Shown here: in pieces, positions 8,215 through 18,080 of the stretch
How positions within the stretch are numbered: the stretch's first letter is position 1
How the letters are laid out: every line of letters begins with the position of its first letter
Program-made: the position numbers and the translations under genes
Notes under the pieces: generated by a model
Told to the model about the DNA's origin: nothing
Database searches by the model: none
What the model saw: the letters and a program-made list of their open reading frames with translations, nothing else
Origin: Pseudomonas tructae
GTDB lineage: Bacteria; Pseudomonadota; Gammaproteobacteria; Pseudomonadales; Pseudomonadaceae
DNA length: 64,000 nucleotides
Reading direction: 5' to 3'
Assembly: GCF_004214895.1 (NCBI RefSeq)
Contig: NZ_CP035952.1
Coordinates: 3,482,501 to 3,546,500 of the forward strand

Positions 8215-10320
8215 ATGGCGCGCACCACCCCCATCGAGCTGTACCGCAACATCGGCATCGTCGCCCATGTTGACGCCGGCAAGACCACCACCACCGAACG
8301 CATCCTGTTTTACACCGGGGTCAATCACAAGATGGGCGAGGTGCACGACGGCGCCGCGACCATGGACTGGATGGCCCAGGAGCAGGAACGCGGCATCACC
8401 ATCACCTCGGCGGCGACCACGGCGTTCTGGCAGGGCTCGACCAAACAGTTTCCGGACAAGTACCGTTTCAACATCATCGACACCCCCGGCCACGTCGACT
8501 TCACCATCGAGGTGGAGCGTTCGCTGCGGGTGCTCGACGGCGCGGTGGTAGTGTTCAGTGGCGCCGACGGCGTCGAGCCACAATCGGAAACGGTCTGGCG
8601 CCAGGCCAACAAATACCACGTGCCGCGCCTGGCCTATGTCAACAAGATGGACCGCCAGGGCGCTGATTTTCTGAAGGTGGTCAAGCAGATCGACAAGCGC
8701 CTGGGCCACCACCCGGTACCGATCCAGTTGTCGATCGGCGCCGAGGAACACTTCGCCGGGCAGATCGACCTGGTGAAGATGAAGGCCATTTACTGGAACG
8801 AAGACGATCAGGGCACCAGCTACCGCGAAGAAGAGATTCCCGCCGACCTGCGCGAGCTTGCCGACGAGTGGCGTGCACACCTGGTCGAAGCCGCCGCCGA
8901 GGCCAATGACGAGTTCATGGAGCTGTACCTCAACGGCCAGGAACTGAGCAACGAGCAGATCAAGGCCGGCCTGCGCCAACGCACCCTGGCCAATGAGATC
9001 GTACCGGCAATCTGCGGCTCGTCCTTCAAGAACAAGGGCGTGCCACTGATGCTCGACGCGGTCATCGACTACCTGCCGGCGCCGTCGGAAATCCCGGCGA
9101 TCCATGGCACCGACCCGGACCACGAAGACAAGCACCTGGAACGCCACGCCGACGATAACGAACCGTTCTCGGCGCTGGCCTTCAAGATCGCCACCGACCC
9201 CTTCGTCGGCACCCTGACGTTTGCCCGGGTCTACTCCGGCGTGCTCAGCTCTGGCAACGCCGTACTCAATTCGGTCAAGGGCAAGAAGGAGCGCATTGGC
9301 CGCATGGTGCAGATGCACGCCAACCAGCGCGCCGAGATCAAGGACGTGTGCGCCGGCGACATCGCCGCGCTGATCGGCATGAAAGACGTCACCACCGGCG
9401 ACACCCTGTGCGACATCGACAAGCCGATCATCCTGGAACGCATGGACTTCCCCGACCCGGTGATCTCGGTGGCGGTGGAGCCGAAAACCAAGGCCGACCA
9501 GGAGAAAATGGGCATCGCCCTGAGCAAGTTGGCTCAGGAAGACCCTTCGTTCCGGGTCCGTACCGATGAAGAAACCGCACAAACCATTATCTCTGGCATG
9601 GGCGAGTTGCACCTGGACATCATCGTCGATCGCATGCGCCGCGAGTTCGGCGTCGAGGCCAACATCGGCAAGCCTCAGGTGGCCTACCGCGAGAAGATCC
9701 GCAACACCTGCGAAATCGAAGGCAAGTTCGTCCGCCAGTCCGGTGGCCGAGGCCAGTACGGCCACTGCTGGATCCGCTTCGCCCCCGGCGAAGAAGGCAA
9801 AGAAGGGTTGGAATTTGTCAACGAAGTGGTCGGCGGCGTGGTGCCCCGCGAGTACATCCCGGCGATCCAGAAAGGCATCGAGGAGCAGATGAAGAACGGG
9901 GTGCTGGCCGGTTATCCGCTGATTGGCCTCAAGGCCACCGTGTTCGATGGCTCGTACCATGATGTCGACTCCAATGAAATGGCCTTCAAGGTCGCGGCGT
10001 CCATGGCCACCAAGCAACTGGCGCAAAAAGGCGGTGCGGTGTTGCTGGAGCCGGTGATGAAAGTCGAGGTGGTGACGCCAGAGGAATACCAGGGCGATAT
10101 CATGGGTGACCTGAGTCGCCGCCGCGGAATGATTCAGGACGGCGATGAGACCCCGGCAGGCAAGGTAGTGCGCGCCGAAGTGCCACTGGGCGAGATGTTC
10201 GGCTACTCCACCCAGATGCGCTCGATGACCCAGGGTCGGGCCAGCTACACCATGGAGTTCACCAAGTACGCCGAGGCGCCGGCGAACATCAGTGAGGCGA
10301 TTATCAAGAAACAAGGCTAG
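8215..10320 (+). CDS. fusA: Elongation factor G, stand-alone paralogue
   Basis: 701 residues, full-length EF-G. GTPase motifs: AHVDAGKT (17-24), DTPGH (89-93), NKMD (143-146). Domains II to V follow, ending in [19 protein letters not shown]. It drives ribosome translocation and, with RRF, ribosome recycling. The str-operon neighbours (rpsL, rpsG, tuf) are absent, so this is most likely the second EF-G (fusA2/fusB type) that Pseudomonas species carry besides the str-operon copy. Ribosome site AGGTGA stands just upstream of the ATG. It precedes ligD on the same strand with an 81-base gap. Confidence 0.93.
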   Translation: MARTTPIELYRNIGIVAHVDAGKTTTTERILFYTGVNHKMGEVHDGAATMDWMAQEQERGITITSAATTAFWQGSTKQFPDKYRFNIIDTPGHVDFTIEVERSLRVLDGAVVVFSGADGVEPQSETVWRQANKYHVPRLAYVNKMDRQGADFLKVVKQIDKRLGHHPVPIQLSIGAEEHFAGQIDLVKMKAIYWNEDDQGTSYREEEIPADLRELADEWRAHLVEAAAEANDEFMELYLNGQELSNEQIKAGLRQRTLANEIVPAICGSSFKNKGVPLMLDAVIDYLPAPSEIPAIHGTDPDHEDKHLERHADDNEPFSALAFKIATDPFVGTLTFARVYSGVLSSGNAVLNSVKGKKERIGRMVQMHANQRAEIKDVCAGDIAALIGMKDVTTGDTLCDIDKPIILERMDFPDPVISVAVEPKTKADQEKMGIALSKLAQEDPSFRVRTDEETAQTIISGMGELHLDIIVDRMRREFGVEANIGKPQVAYREKIRNTCEIEGKFVRQSGGRGQYGHCWIRFAPGEEGKEGLEFVNEVVGGVVPREYIPAIQKGIEEQMKNGVLAGYPLIGLKATVFDGSYHDVDSNEMAFKVAASMATKQLAQKGGAVLLEPVMKVEVVTPEEYQGDIMGDLSRRRGMIQDGDETPAGKVVRAEVPLGEMFGYSTQMRSMTQGRASYTMEFTKYAEAPANISEAIIKKQG

Positions 10321-10401
10321 GTTCCAAAAGCCAATTGAACTCCCTCCCCTGCGGCCCGCTCCCACTCCATAGGAGCCGCCGAAAAGCCGCAGGACACCGC
10401 C

Positions 10402-12840
10402 ATGGCCAAGCCGTTGCAAGAGTACGCGCGCAAGCGCAATTTCGATGCCACCCCTGAGCCGGTGGGCGCGGGCTTGACCCGCAATGAGCCACACGCGCTG
10501 CAGTACTGCATCCAGAAGCACGACGCCAGCCACCTGCACTACGACTTTCGCCTGGAGCTGGACGGCACCCTGAAAAGCTGGGCGATCCCCAAGGGCCCAT
10601 CGCTGGATCCAAAGATCAGGCGCCTGGCTGTGCACGTCGAAGACCATCCCCTGGACTACGCCAACTTCGAGGGCCATATTCCCGAAGGTCATTATGGCGC
10701 CGGGGATGTGATCGTCTGGGACCGTGGCGTGTGGATTCCCGAAGACGATCCGCACAAAGCCTATGCCAAGGGCAAGCTGCGCTTTCGTTTGCAAGGCGAG
10801 AAACTTTCGGGAATCTGGAACCTGTTTCGCACCCACCTGGCGGGCAAGCAGGAGCAGTGGCTGCTGATCAAGTCCGCCGACGCCCAGGCGCGCCCAGAGG
10901 CCAGCTACGATATCCTCCAGGCCCAGCCGCACAGTGTGCTCAGCGACCGTACCCTGGTCACCCGTACACCCCGGCCGACGAATAGATCCCGCGCCAGCAA
11001 GGCTGCCCTGCCCGACGTGCTCAAGCCGCAACTGGCCACCCTGGTAGAGACACCGCCCGAGGGCGACTGGCGCTACGAAGTGAAATTCGACGGTTACCGC
11101 ATCCTCACCCGCATTGAAGGTGAAGATGTCCGCCTGTTCACCCGCAATGGCCATGACTGGACTGCCAAACTGCCCAGCCAGGCCCGGGCCTTGGCCAAGC
11201 TCGGCCTGCACTCGGCCTGGCTAGATGGCGAGATGGTGGTAGCCAACGAGCACGGCGTGGCGGACTTCCAGGCCCTGCAAAATGCCTTCGACCAGCAACG
11301 CGACGAGCAGATCATCTACTACCTGTTCGACCTGCCCTACCTCAACGGCAAGGACCTGCGCCAGTGCCCACTGGAACAGCGCCGCAGTGCCCTGGCGGCA
11401 CTGCTGGAGAAAGCCGATGCAAAACGCCTGCGCTTCTCTGCCGATTTTGACCAGCCCGTCGAGTCGCTGCTCGACAGCGCTTGCAAGCTGGCGATGGAAG
11501 GCCTGATCGGCAAGCGCCTGGGCAGCCGCTACATCAGCCGGCGCAGCGGCGACTGGATCAAGCTCAAGTGCAAGCAGCGCCAGGAGTTCGTCATCGTTGG
11601 TTTTACCGAACCCAAGGGCTCACGCAAGTCCTTCGGCGCGCTGCTATTGGCCCTGCATGATGAGCGCGGTGAGCTGCGCTATGCCGGCAAGGTGGGTAGC
11701 GGTTTCACCCGCACCACACTGGCGCATATTCACCACCGCCTGGCGCCTTTGGAAATCAGTAAGCCGCGGTTCAAAAACCCGCCAACCGGCGTCGAAGCCA
11801 AAGGAGTGCACTGGCTCAAGCCACGACTGCTGGCCGAAATCGCCTATGCGCAGATGACCCGTGACGGCGTCGTCCGCCATTCAGTGTTCCACGGCCTGCG
11901 CGACGATAAACCGGCCAAGGCCATCGGCCTGGAGCAGCCCGTGAAATCCCCGACAGGTAAAACCTCTACCCTGCACCTGACCCACCCGCAACGCATCGTC
12001 GATGCCAGCAGCGGTATCAGCAAGGGCCAGGTCGCCGAGTACTACGCCCAGGTCGCCCGGTGGATCCTGCCGCATCTTAAACGCCGCCCCGTGGCCCTGG
12101 TACGTGCCCCCGACGGCCTGGCTGGCGAACTGTTCTTCCAGAAAAACGCTGCGCAATTGAACATCCCCGGCCTTGAACACCACGACAAGGCCGAGGCCGG
12201 CCAGGTGCTGATGATCATCGACCAGGCCGAAACCCTGCTGGGCGCCGTGCAGATGAACACCCTCGAACTGCACACCTGGAACGCCACCGCCAAGGACTTC
12301 GACAAGCCCGACAGGCTGATCCTCGACCTTGACCCGGACCCTGCGCTTCCCTGGAAGGCCATGCTCGAAGCCACCCAGTTGACCCTGGCGCTGCTCGACG
12401 AACTGGGCCTGCAGTCATTTCTCAAGACCAGCGGCGGCAAGGGCATGCACATCGTCGTACCGCTAAGCCGGCGTGCCGGTTGGGACGAGGTCAAGGGCTT
12501 TGCCAAGGCCATGGTCCAGCACCTGGCCGGGTTGTTCCCCGAGCGCTTGTCGGCGGTATCCGGGCCGAAGAACCGGGTCGGTCGGATCTTCATCGACTAC
12601 CTGCGCAACGGCAAAGGCGCGACCACCGTTTGCGCCTATTCAATCCGCGCCCGCGAAGGGCTGCCGGTATCGGTGCCGATTCGCCGCGAGGAACTGACCG
12701 AACTCAAGGGCGCGAACCAATGGAACCTGCTCAACCTGGGCCCGCGCCTGGCCGAAGGCGATGATCCGTGGGCCGGCTATGGCCTGGTGCGCCAGTCGAT
12801 CAGCAAGGAGCTGCGCCGGCGCATGGGTGTTCAATCATGA
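10402..12840 (+). CDS. ligD: DNA ligase D (NHEJ ligase/polymerase/phosphoesterase)
   Basis: 812 residues in the order phosphoesterase - ligase - polymerase, as in other Pseudomonas LigD. Phosphoesterase about 20-160 with HYDFRLELDG and HIPEGHYGAGDV. ATP-dependent ligase about 205-500 with adenylation lysine K228 in EVKFDGYR and the later motif GDWIKLKCKQRQEFV. AEP-type primase-polymerase about 525-812 with the metal-binding LDLDPDP (641-647). It joins double-strand breaks together with Ku, which is encoded in this window at 18477-19340. Its stop overlaps the next start (ATGA, 12837-12840), linking it translationally to four uncharacterised genes. Confidence 0.96.
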   Translation: MAKPLQEYARKRNFDATPEPVGAGLTRNEPHALQYCIQKHDASHLHYDFRLELDGTLKSWAIPKGPSLDPKIRRLAVHVEDHPLDYANFEGHIPEGHYGAGDVIVWDRGVWIPEDDPHKAYAKGKLRFRLQGEKLSGIWNLFRTHLAGKQEQWLLIKSADAQARPEASYDILQAQPHSVLSDRTLVTRTPRPTNRSRASKAALPDVLKPQLATLVETPPEGDWRYEVKFDGYRILTRIEGEDVRLFTRNGHDWTAKLPSQARALAKLGLHSAWLDGEMVVANEHGVADFQALQNAFDQQRDEQIIYYLFDLPYLNGKDLRQCPLEQRRSALAALLEKADAKRLRFSADFDQPVESLLDSACKLAMEGLIGKRLGSRYISRRSGDWIKLKCKQRQEFVIVGFTEPKGSRKSFGALLLALHDERGELRYAGKVGSGFTRTTLAHIHHRLAPLEISKPRFKNPPTGVEAKGVHWLKPRLLAEIAYAQMTRDGVVRHSVFHGLRDDKPAKAIGLEQPVKSPTGKTSTLHLTHPQRIVDASSGISKGQVAEYYAQVARWILPHLKRRPVALVRAPDGLAGELFFQKNAAQLNIPGLEHHDKAEAGQVLMIIDQAETLLGAVQMNTLELHTWNATAKDFDKPDRLILDLDPDPALPWKAMLEATQLTLALLDELGLQSFLKTSGGKGMHIVVPLSRRAGWDEVKGFAKAMVQHLAGLFPERLSAVSGPKNRVGRIFIDYLRNGKGATTVCAYSIRAREGLPVSVPIRREELTELKGANQWNLLNLGPRLAEGDDPWAGYGLVRQSISKELRRRMGVQS

Positions 12841-13850
12841 CGCCCCGGGAGCTGTTGCAGGCATTCGCTCGCCGTCCACAGGCGTTGAATCTCGACCGTC
12901 AGTTGCAACGCTGCCTGGAGCAATGCCGCGAAAGCGGCTTTGACCAGTTGCCCCTGCCCGGCCATGGCCGCACCCTGCAGCGCTGGCAGGTGCTGGCCGA
13001 GGTCGCCGGGATTGATCTGGCCCTGGCCAAGCTGTTCGAAGGCCATACCGATGCCCTGGCGATCCTTCATGAGTGCGGCGCCAGCCATCTGGCCCCGGCC
13101 GGCAGCTGGGGCGTATGGGCCGCCGAGCCGCCGAACGCACGCGTGCGCATCGTCCGGCGCAACGGCAACGACGTGCACCTGCAAGGCCGCAAAGCCTGGT
13201 GCTCCGGTGCCCTGCAGATCGACCGGGCGCTGCTCACCGCCTGGGATGAACAGGAGCGCCCGCAATTGGTGGCAGTGGCCCTGGATCAGCCAGCCTTGCG
13301 CATCTTCAACGAGGGCTGGCAAGCCATCGGCATGGCCGTTACCGCCAGCGTCGATGTCGAGTTCAACCACTGCCCGGCGCAACGGGTCGGCAGCAGCGGC
13401 CAGTACCTCAGCCGCCCGGGTTTCTGGCATGGCGGTGGGGGCATCGCCGCCTGCTGGTATGGTGCGGCGCAAACCCTGGGCGACGTTCTCCTGGACCACT
13501 GTCGCCACCGTGAAGAACCGCACGCCCAGGCGCACTTGGGTGCGGTGGACGCGGCCCTGGCCGGCGCCCGCGCAGCGTTGCGCGAAGCCGCCGAGTGGAT
13601 CGACGGCCACCCGGGCAGCGATGCCGAACTCGTCGTCCGGCGCCTGCGCGCGCAGGTCGAAGGGGCCGCGCTTGGCGTGCTCGATCATGTCGGCCGGGCC
13701 CTGGGTGCAACACCGTTCTGCCGCGACAGCCATTTCGCCCGGCTCAGCGCCGACCTGCCGGTATTCCTGCGCCAGAGCCATGCCGAGCGCGATCTGGCCG
13801 AGCTTGGCCGGCAATTGAGTGCAACCCCCGAAGGAGGCTGGCGGCTATGA
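12837..13850 (+). CDS. Acyl-CoA dehydrogenase-like protein
   Basis: 337 residues, shorter than the usual 380 or so of acyl-CoA dehydrogenases. The N-terminal helical domain, a central beta part (VHLQGRKAWCSGALQIDRALLTAW) and a C-terminal helical bundle can be followed. The central GRKxWxSGA stretch is the FAD-contacting region of the fold. I could not identify a convincing catalytic glutamate in the last domain, so activity is uncertain. The start is the ATG inside the ligD stop. It is followed by ATGA-coupled PIG-L, methyltransferase and glycosyltransferase genes, so it likely works on a lipid or sugar-lipid metabolite made by them (inference). Confidence 0.8.
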   Translation: MTPRELLQAFARRPQALNLDRQLQRCLEQCRESGFDQLPLPGHGRTLQRWQVLAEVAGIDLALAKLFEGHTDALAILHECGASHLAPAGSWGVWAAEPPNARVRIVRRNGNDVHLQGRKAWCSGALQIDRALLTAWDEQERPQLVAVALDQPALRIFNEGWQAIGMAVTASVDVEFNHCPAQRVGSSGQYLSRPGFWHGGGGIAACWYGAAQTLGDVLLDHCRHREEPHAQAHLGAVDAALAGARAALREAAEWIDGHPGSDAELVVRRLRAQVEGAALGVLDHVGRALGATPFCRDSHFARLSADLPVFLRQSHAERDLAELGRQLSATPEGGWRL

Positions 13851-14611
13851 CCCTGCAGCTTGCGCAGAACCCGATCCAGGCGCCGGGTACGCCGCTTTCG
13901 CACTGGCAAGCGTCGGCGGCCCTGCAGGCGGTGCCGGCCATTACCCATGCTCAATTGGTGCCGCTCGGCAGCCGCCTGGTGGTGGTCGCCCCGCACCCGG
14001 ATGACGAGGTGCTCGGCTGCGCTGGCGTGCTCGCTGGCATGCGCGGCCGCGAACAGGACCTGTTGCTGATCTCGGTCAGCGACGGTGAGGCCAGCCATCC
14101 TGATTCATGCCGCTGGAGCAGCGAACGCCTGCGCCAGCAACGCCCGCGCGAAAGCGCCGATGCCTTGCGCCGCCTTGGGCTGGACCTGACTCAGCTGGCC
14201 TGGCTGCGCCTGGGCCTGGCCGACAGCGCCGTGGCCAACCACGAGCGCTGGCTGGCAGAACGCCTGGTGCAACTGCTGCGCGCCAGCGACCGGGTACTGA
14301 CCACCTGGCGCCTGGACGGCCACTGCGACCACGAGGCGGTGGGTCGTGCCTGCGCGCGCGCCTGCGAAACCGTCGGTGCCCGGCTGATCGAGGTGCCGAT
14401 CTGGGCCTGGCACTGGGCCCGGCCGAGCGACCCGCGGCTACCCTGGCAACGCGCCCACAAACTGTTCCTCGACCGTGCGGTGCTGGCCCTCAAACAGCAA
14501 GCCGTCACCGCCCATGTCAGCCAGTTGCAGGCCGACGATCAGACCCCGCCAGTGCTTGACCGCGAGACGCTGGCGCGCCTGCTGCAACCTTTCGAACTGG
14601 TGTTCACATGA
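13847..14611 (+). CDS. PIG-L/LmbE-family N-deacetylase
   Basis: 254 residues. The zinc site motif APHPDDE is at 48-54 and the second histidine motif GHCDHEAVG at 158-166, as in PIG-L, MshB and BshB enzymes that deacetylate N-acetylglucosamine conjugates. AAGGAGG (13831-13837) gives a strong ribosome site for the ATG at 13847, which overlaps the upstream stop by four bases. Together with a glycosyltransferase and a NodS-like methyltransferase it suggests assembly of a modified amino-sugar conjugate; the product is not known. Confidence 0.9.
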   Translation: MTLQLAQNPIQAPGTPLSHWQASAALQAVPAITHAQLVPLGSRLVVVAPHPDDEVLGCAGVLAGMRGREQDLLLISVSDGEASHPDSCRWSSERLRQQRPRESADALRRLGLDLTQLAWLRLGLADSAVANHERWLAERLVQLLRASDRVLTTWRLDGHCDHEAVGRACARACETVGARLIEVPIWAWHWARPSDPRLPWQRAHKLFLDRAVLALKQQAVTAHVSQLQADDQTPPVLDRETLARLLQPFELVFT

Positions 14612-15207
14612 GCGTATCGGCGAGTCACTTCGAGCAACTGTTCGAGCACAACGACGACCCTTGGGCGTTTCGCACCCGCTGGTACGAAAAGCGCAAGCGC
14701 GACTTGCTGCTGGCCAGCCTGCCACGCCAGTACTACAACCGGGTGTTCGAGCCGGCCTGTGCCAATGGCGAGCTCAGCGCAGCCCTCGCCGAGCGCTGCG
14801 AGAGCCTGCTGTGCCAGGACCTCAACGCCACTGCCGTACAACTGGCCCGTGAACGCCTGCGGCCCTGGCACAACGCGCGGGTCGAGCAAGGCTGCCTGCC
14901 CGGCGACTGGCCAGCCGGCGAATTCGAGTTGATCGTGCTCAGTGAGATCGGTTACTACCTGGATCCCGGTCAGTGGCTAGAAGTACTGGAGCGCGCCGCC
15001 GCAAGCCTGACGCCCGACGGCGCCCTACTGCTGTGCCACTGGCTGCATCCAATCGACGGCTGCCCGCAAACCGGTCATCAGGTCCATGCCTTGCTGGCCG
15101 AGCGCATGCCGCTGTACCGCAACCTGCGTCATGAAGAGGCCGATTTTCTCCTTGAATACTGGTGCGTGCAGCCTTCAGGCATCGACCTCGACGAGCCTTG
15201 CCTATGA
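14608..15207 (+). CDS. NodS-like SAM-dependent methyltransferase
   Basis: 199 residues, class I methyltransferase. The N-terminal FEHNDDPWAFRTRWYEKRKR is the characteristic opening of NodS-family N-methyltransferases; motif I is VFEPACANGELSAAL and the acidic residue after strand 2 is in CQDLNATAV. NodS methylates the deacetylated amino group of chito-oligosaccharides in rhizobia (family knowledge), which fits the deacetylase encoded just upstream. Starts within the previous stop (ATGA 14608-14611). Confidence 0.87.
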   Translation: MSVSASHFEQLFEHNDDPWAFRTRWYEKRKRDLLLASLPRQYYNRVFEPACANGELSAALAERCESLLCQDLNATAVQLARERLRPWHNARVEQGCLPGDWPAGEFELIVLSEIGYYLDPGQWLEVLERAAASLTPDGALLLCHWLHPIDGCPQTGHQVHALLAERMPLYRNLRHEEADFLLEYWCVQPSGIDLDEPCL

Positions 15208-15869
15208 TTGCCGTGATTGTCCCTGCGCATAATGAAGAACAACTGCTCGGTTGCTGCCTGCGCGCCCTCGGCCGCGCCGCGAAGACGTTGTCGACACTGG
15301 GCGAAGAGGTGCAGACGGTGGTGGTACTGGACGCCTGCCACGATGGCAGTGAGGCCATTGCCCGCGCCTATGGCGTGGAAGTAGTCAAGGTGCAAGCACA
15401 CAACGTCGGTCACGCTCGCCGAGCCGGTGCGGCATTGATGCTCGAACGTGGCGCGCGCTGGCTGGCCTTTACCGATGCCGACAGCTGCGTGCCGACCGAC
15501 TGGCTGTTGTGCCAACTGGCCTGCGCTGCCGATGCGGTGTGCGGCACCGTACATGTCGAGTCTTGGCAGGCCCATCAGGACGCGACGTTGCGTGAACGCT
15601 ACCTGGCCCACTACCAGGCCCGCGAAGGGCACCGGCATGTTCATGGCGCCAACCTTGGCATCTGCGCCCGCGCCTATGCAAAGGTCGGTGGCTTCCAGGC
15701 ACTGCCGTTGCACGAGGATGTTCAACTGGTCTACGACCTGCAGCAAAGCGGCGCGCATATTGTCTGGACCGCGCGCAACAGCGTGTCGACCAGTAGCCGC
15801 CGGGACTGCCGCGTGCGCGGCGGCTTCGGTGACTTTCTCAACAACCTGGACGATCCGCCCCCGGCATAA
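15204..15869 (+). CDS. GT2-family glycosyltransferase
   Basis: 221 residues. GT-A fold: IAVIVPAHNEEQLLGCCL at the start, VVVLDACHDGSEAIA for the nucleotide, and the DxD-type metal site in FTDADSCVP (about residue 90), then LPLHEDVQLVYDLQ as the catalytic acidic region. No membrane segment is seen, so it is a soluble enzyme using a nucleotide sugar. Start is the ATG at 15204 inside the methyltransferase stop. The end overlaps the convergent LysR gene by 32 bases (15838-15869). Confidence 0.88.
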   Translation: MIAVIVPAHNEEQLLGCCLRALGRAAKTLSTLGEEVQTVVVLDACHDGSEAIARAYGVEVVKVQAHNVGHARRAGAALMLERGARWLAFTDADSCVPTDWLLCQLACAADAVCGTVHVESWQAHQDATLRERYLAHYQAREGHRHVHGANLGICARAYAKVGGFQALPLHEDVQLVYDLQQSGAHIVWTARNSVSTSSRRDCRVRGGFGDFLNNLDDPPPA

Positions 15870-16761
15870 GCAACCAGGCCTTGATGAAGTCGATCCAGGC
15901 GCGAACCTTGCGCGGCACGTGGCGGCTGGACGGATACAGGGCATAGACGCTCTGCGGCGCGAAACGGTAGCCGGGCAGCGCATCGAGCAACTGACCACTG
16001 GCCAGGTCATCGGCCACCAGCCAGTCCGGCAACAGCGCCACGCCTGCACCCTGCACGGCAAAGGCACGCAGGATCGACGCATTGTCGGCGACCAGCAACG
16101 CCGTGCCCTGAGGCGCATACAGGCGGTTACGTGCCTGGCTGTCGACCAGCGTCCAGCGATTGTTCTGCTCGAAGCGGCTGTGTACCAGTTGCGCCACGTT
16201 TGCCAGGTCCCCGGGTGAGTCGATCAGTTGCGGACCATGCATGGCCAGTAGACTGGGCGCCAGCACCAGGCGCACGGTGTAGGTCGCCAGGCACACCCCA
16301 CGGTACTGGGAGTCCTGCGCCTGGCCCAGGCGAATGGCCACATCGAATCGCTCACGCACCAGGTCGACCTGGGCCGTATGGGTCTCCAGGCGCACGCTCA
16401 GCGCAGGATGCAACCGGCAAAAGGCCTGCAATGCCGGGGCGAGGACTTTGAGCCCGTACTCAACCGTGGAGGTAATACGCAGGCTGCCCTGCAGCCCGCC
16501 ATGCTCGGCGCGCGCCTCGTCGATGGCCAGGCGCGCGTCTTCAACCACCTGCAGGCAGCGCTGGTAGAAGCGCTCGCCGGCGTCGGTCAAAGCAATGCTG
16601 CGCGTGGTACGGGTCAGCAGGGTCACGCCCAGCTCCGCTTCCAGCTGCTTGATGCTGAAGCTCACCGCCGCACGGGTTTGCTGCAGGCGCTCGGCGGCGC
16701 CAGTGAAGGAACCGGCCTGGACCACGGCGCAGAACAGTTCGAAGCGGTCGAGACTGACCAT
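15838..16761 (-). CDS. LysR-family transcriptional regulator
   Basis: 307 residues. Opens MVSLDRFELFCAVVQAGSFTGAAERL with the helix-turn-helix at about 18-60 (TRAAVSFSIKQLEAELGV), then the effector-binding domain. Divergent from the MFS transporter gene with a 113-base gap that carries an inverted repeat with LysR-box geometry, so control of that exporter is likely. The effector cannot be told from sequence. Confidence 0.88.
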   Translation of the reverse strand: MVSLDRFELFCAVVQAGSFTGAAERLQQTRAAVSFSIKQLEAELGVTLLTRTTRSIALTDAGERFYQRCLQVVEDARLAIDEARAEHGGLQGSLRITSTVEYGLKVLAPALQAFCRLHPALSVRLETHTAQVDLVRERFDVAIRLGQAQDSQYRGVCLATYTVRLVLAPSLLAMHGPQLIDSPGDLANVAQLVHSRFEQNNRWTLVDSQARNRLYAPQGTALLVADNASILRAFAVQGAGVALLPDWLVADDLASGQLLDALPGYRFAPQSVYALYPSSRHVPRKVRAWIDFIKAWLLMPGADRPGC

Positions 16762-16775
16762 GATTCGCCTTCGCC

Positions 16776-16798
16776 ATTGTCAAAATAATTCGAACAAT
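16776..16798. promoter_or_regulatory. Possible LysR box between divergent LysR and MFS genes
   Basis: Arms ATTGT (16776-16780) and ACAAT (16794-16798) flank an AT-rich 13-base centre, matching the T-N11-A type site that LysR proteins bind. It lies 15 bases upstream of the regulator start and about 77 bases from the MFS start. Assignment is positional. Confidence 0.5.
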
Positions 16799-16874
16799 CT
16801 GCCGACTTTTCGCATCTTATTCAAGCATCGACAACCTTCTAGACTGCACCCTCCTCCAGCCCGTCGGCGTTGTC

Positions 16875-18071
16875 ATGCCCTATCGCTCGAAAGTCACCCT
16901 GGTCTACCTGCTGGGTTTTACCCTAGACCTGCTCAACATGTTCGCCCTCAACGCCGCCTACCCGGTGCTGGGCCAGGAGCTGCACGCCTCGGTGGCGCAA
17001 CTGAGCTGGGTCAGCAACCTGTACATGCTCGGCCTGACGCTTGCGATCCCACTGGGCACCTGGCTGGCCACCCGCCTGGGCGAGCGCGGCTCGCTACTGC
17101 TGTCGTTGGCGCTGTTCGCCCTGGGTTCGGCCCTGGCCGGTGGCGCCGGCTCGATCGAAAGTCTGCTGGCCTGGCGCCTGCTGCAAGGTGTGGGTGGCGG
17201 CCTGCTGATCCCGGTGGGCCAGGCCATGGCTTATCGCTTGTATGCACCTGAGCAACGTCACCACCTGACCTCGCTGGTGATGATGGTCGCCCTATTGGTC
17301 CCGGCCCTGTCGCCGGTACTGGGTGGCCTGGTGGTCGACCAACACGCGTGGCGCTGGATCTTCTTTGCCATGCTGCCACTGACCTTGATGACCGGCGCGC
17401 TGGTGCTGGCCTGGCTGCCGGCAAACCAGCCCTTGCCGGCGCCACAACCGATACTCGACCTGCGTCTGCTCGGCCAACCGCTGCTGCGCACGGCAATGCT
17501 GATCTACCTGTGCGTGCCGGGGGTGTTCATCGGCGCCAACCTTGTGGCGGCCTTGTACCTGCAACAACGCCTCGAGCTGAGCGCCACGGCCACCGGTGCC
17601 CTGATGTTGCCCTGGGCACTGGGCGCGTTGGGCGCGATCGCCTTCGTGCGCTGGCGCTTCAACCGGACCGGACCCAAGCGTCTGCTCAGCGCCGGTATGC
17701 TGATTCAGTGCGGCGCACTGCTGTGCCTGGCCTCACCCTGGGTCGCCGCACACCACGCCTGGCTCACCGTGATCTTCGCCCTGCTCGGCCTGGGCAGCAG
17801 CCTGTGCAGCAGCAGCGCACAAAGCCTGGCCTTCCTGGCCATCGCGCCGCAGCAGATGGGTCAGGCCAGCGCCGTGTGGAACCTCAATCGGCAATTGAGC
17901 TTCTGCCTCGGCGTCGCCGTGCTCGGCGCCGTGCTCAATCATCTGCTGCCTGACGTCCAGGCCTTCGCACACACTTTCATCCTCGCCGCGCTGCTGACCC
18001 TGCTGCCGCTGCCGATGGTGTTGAAACTGCCCGGGGCTCGTGCCCTGGGGCTTACCACTGCAACTATTTGA
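16875..18071 (+). CDS. MFS transporter, drug/metabolite efflux type
   Basis: 398 residues with about 12 membrane helices. Motif A appears as GTWLATRLGERGSLL after helix 2. The antiporter motif C region is LVPALSPVLGGLVVDQHAWRWIFF in helix 5, which is characteristic of proton-coupled exporters of the DHA families. The inner-membrane protein probably exports a small toxic compound under control of the divergent LysR regulator. The substrate is unknown. Confidence 0.85.
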   Translation: MPYRSKVTLVYLLGFTLDLLNMFALNAAYPVLGQELHASVAQLSWVSNLYMLGLTLAIPLGTWLATRLGERGSLLLSLALFALGSALAGGAGSIESLLAWRLLQGVGGGLLIPVGQAMAYRLYAPEQRHHLTSLVMMVALLVPALSPVLGGLVVDQHAWRWIFFAMLPLTLMTGALVLAWLPANQPLPAPQPILDLRLLGQPLLRTAMLIYLCVPGVFIGANLVAALYLQQRLELSATATGALMLPWALGALGAIAFVRWRFNRTGPKRLLSAGMLIQCGALLCLASPWVAAHHAWLTVIFALLGLGSSLCSSSAQSLAFLAIAPQQMGQASAVWNLNRQLSFCLGVAVLGAVLNHLLPDVQAFAHTFILAALLTLLPLPMVLKLPGARALGLTTATI

Positions 18072-18080
18072 GCCCTGCCC

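Noticed and set aside
10349..10392. Hairpin CTGCGGC/GCCGCAG between EF-G and ligD
   Set aside because: Seven-base arms are 30 bases apart with no T-run, so a terminator call is not justified.
8197..11211. 1004-codon open frame on the minus strand
   Set aside because: It runs antisense to EF-G and LigD, both with full domain signatures, and its translation is low-complexity (His/Gly/Val-rich). GC-rich third positions on the true strand create such shadows.
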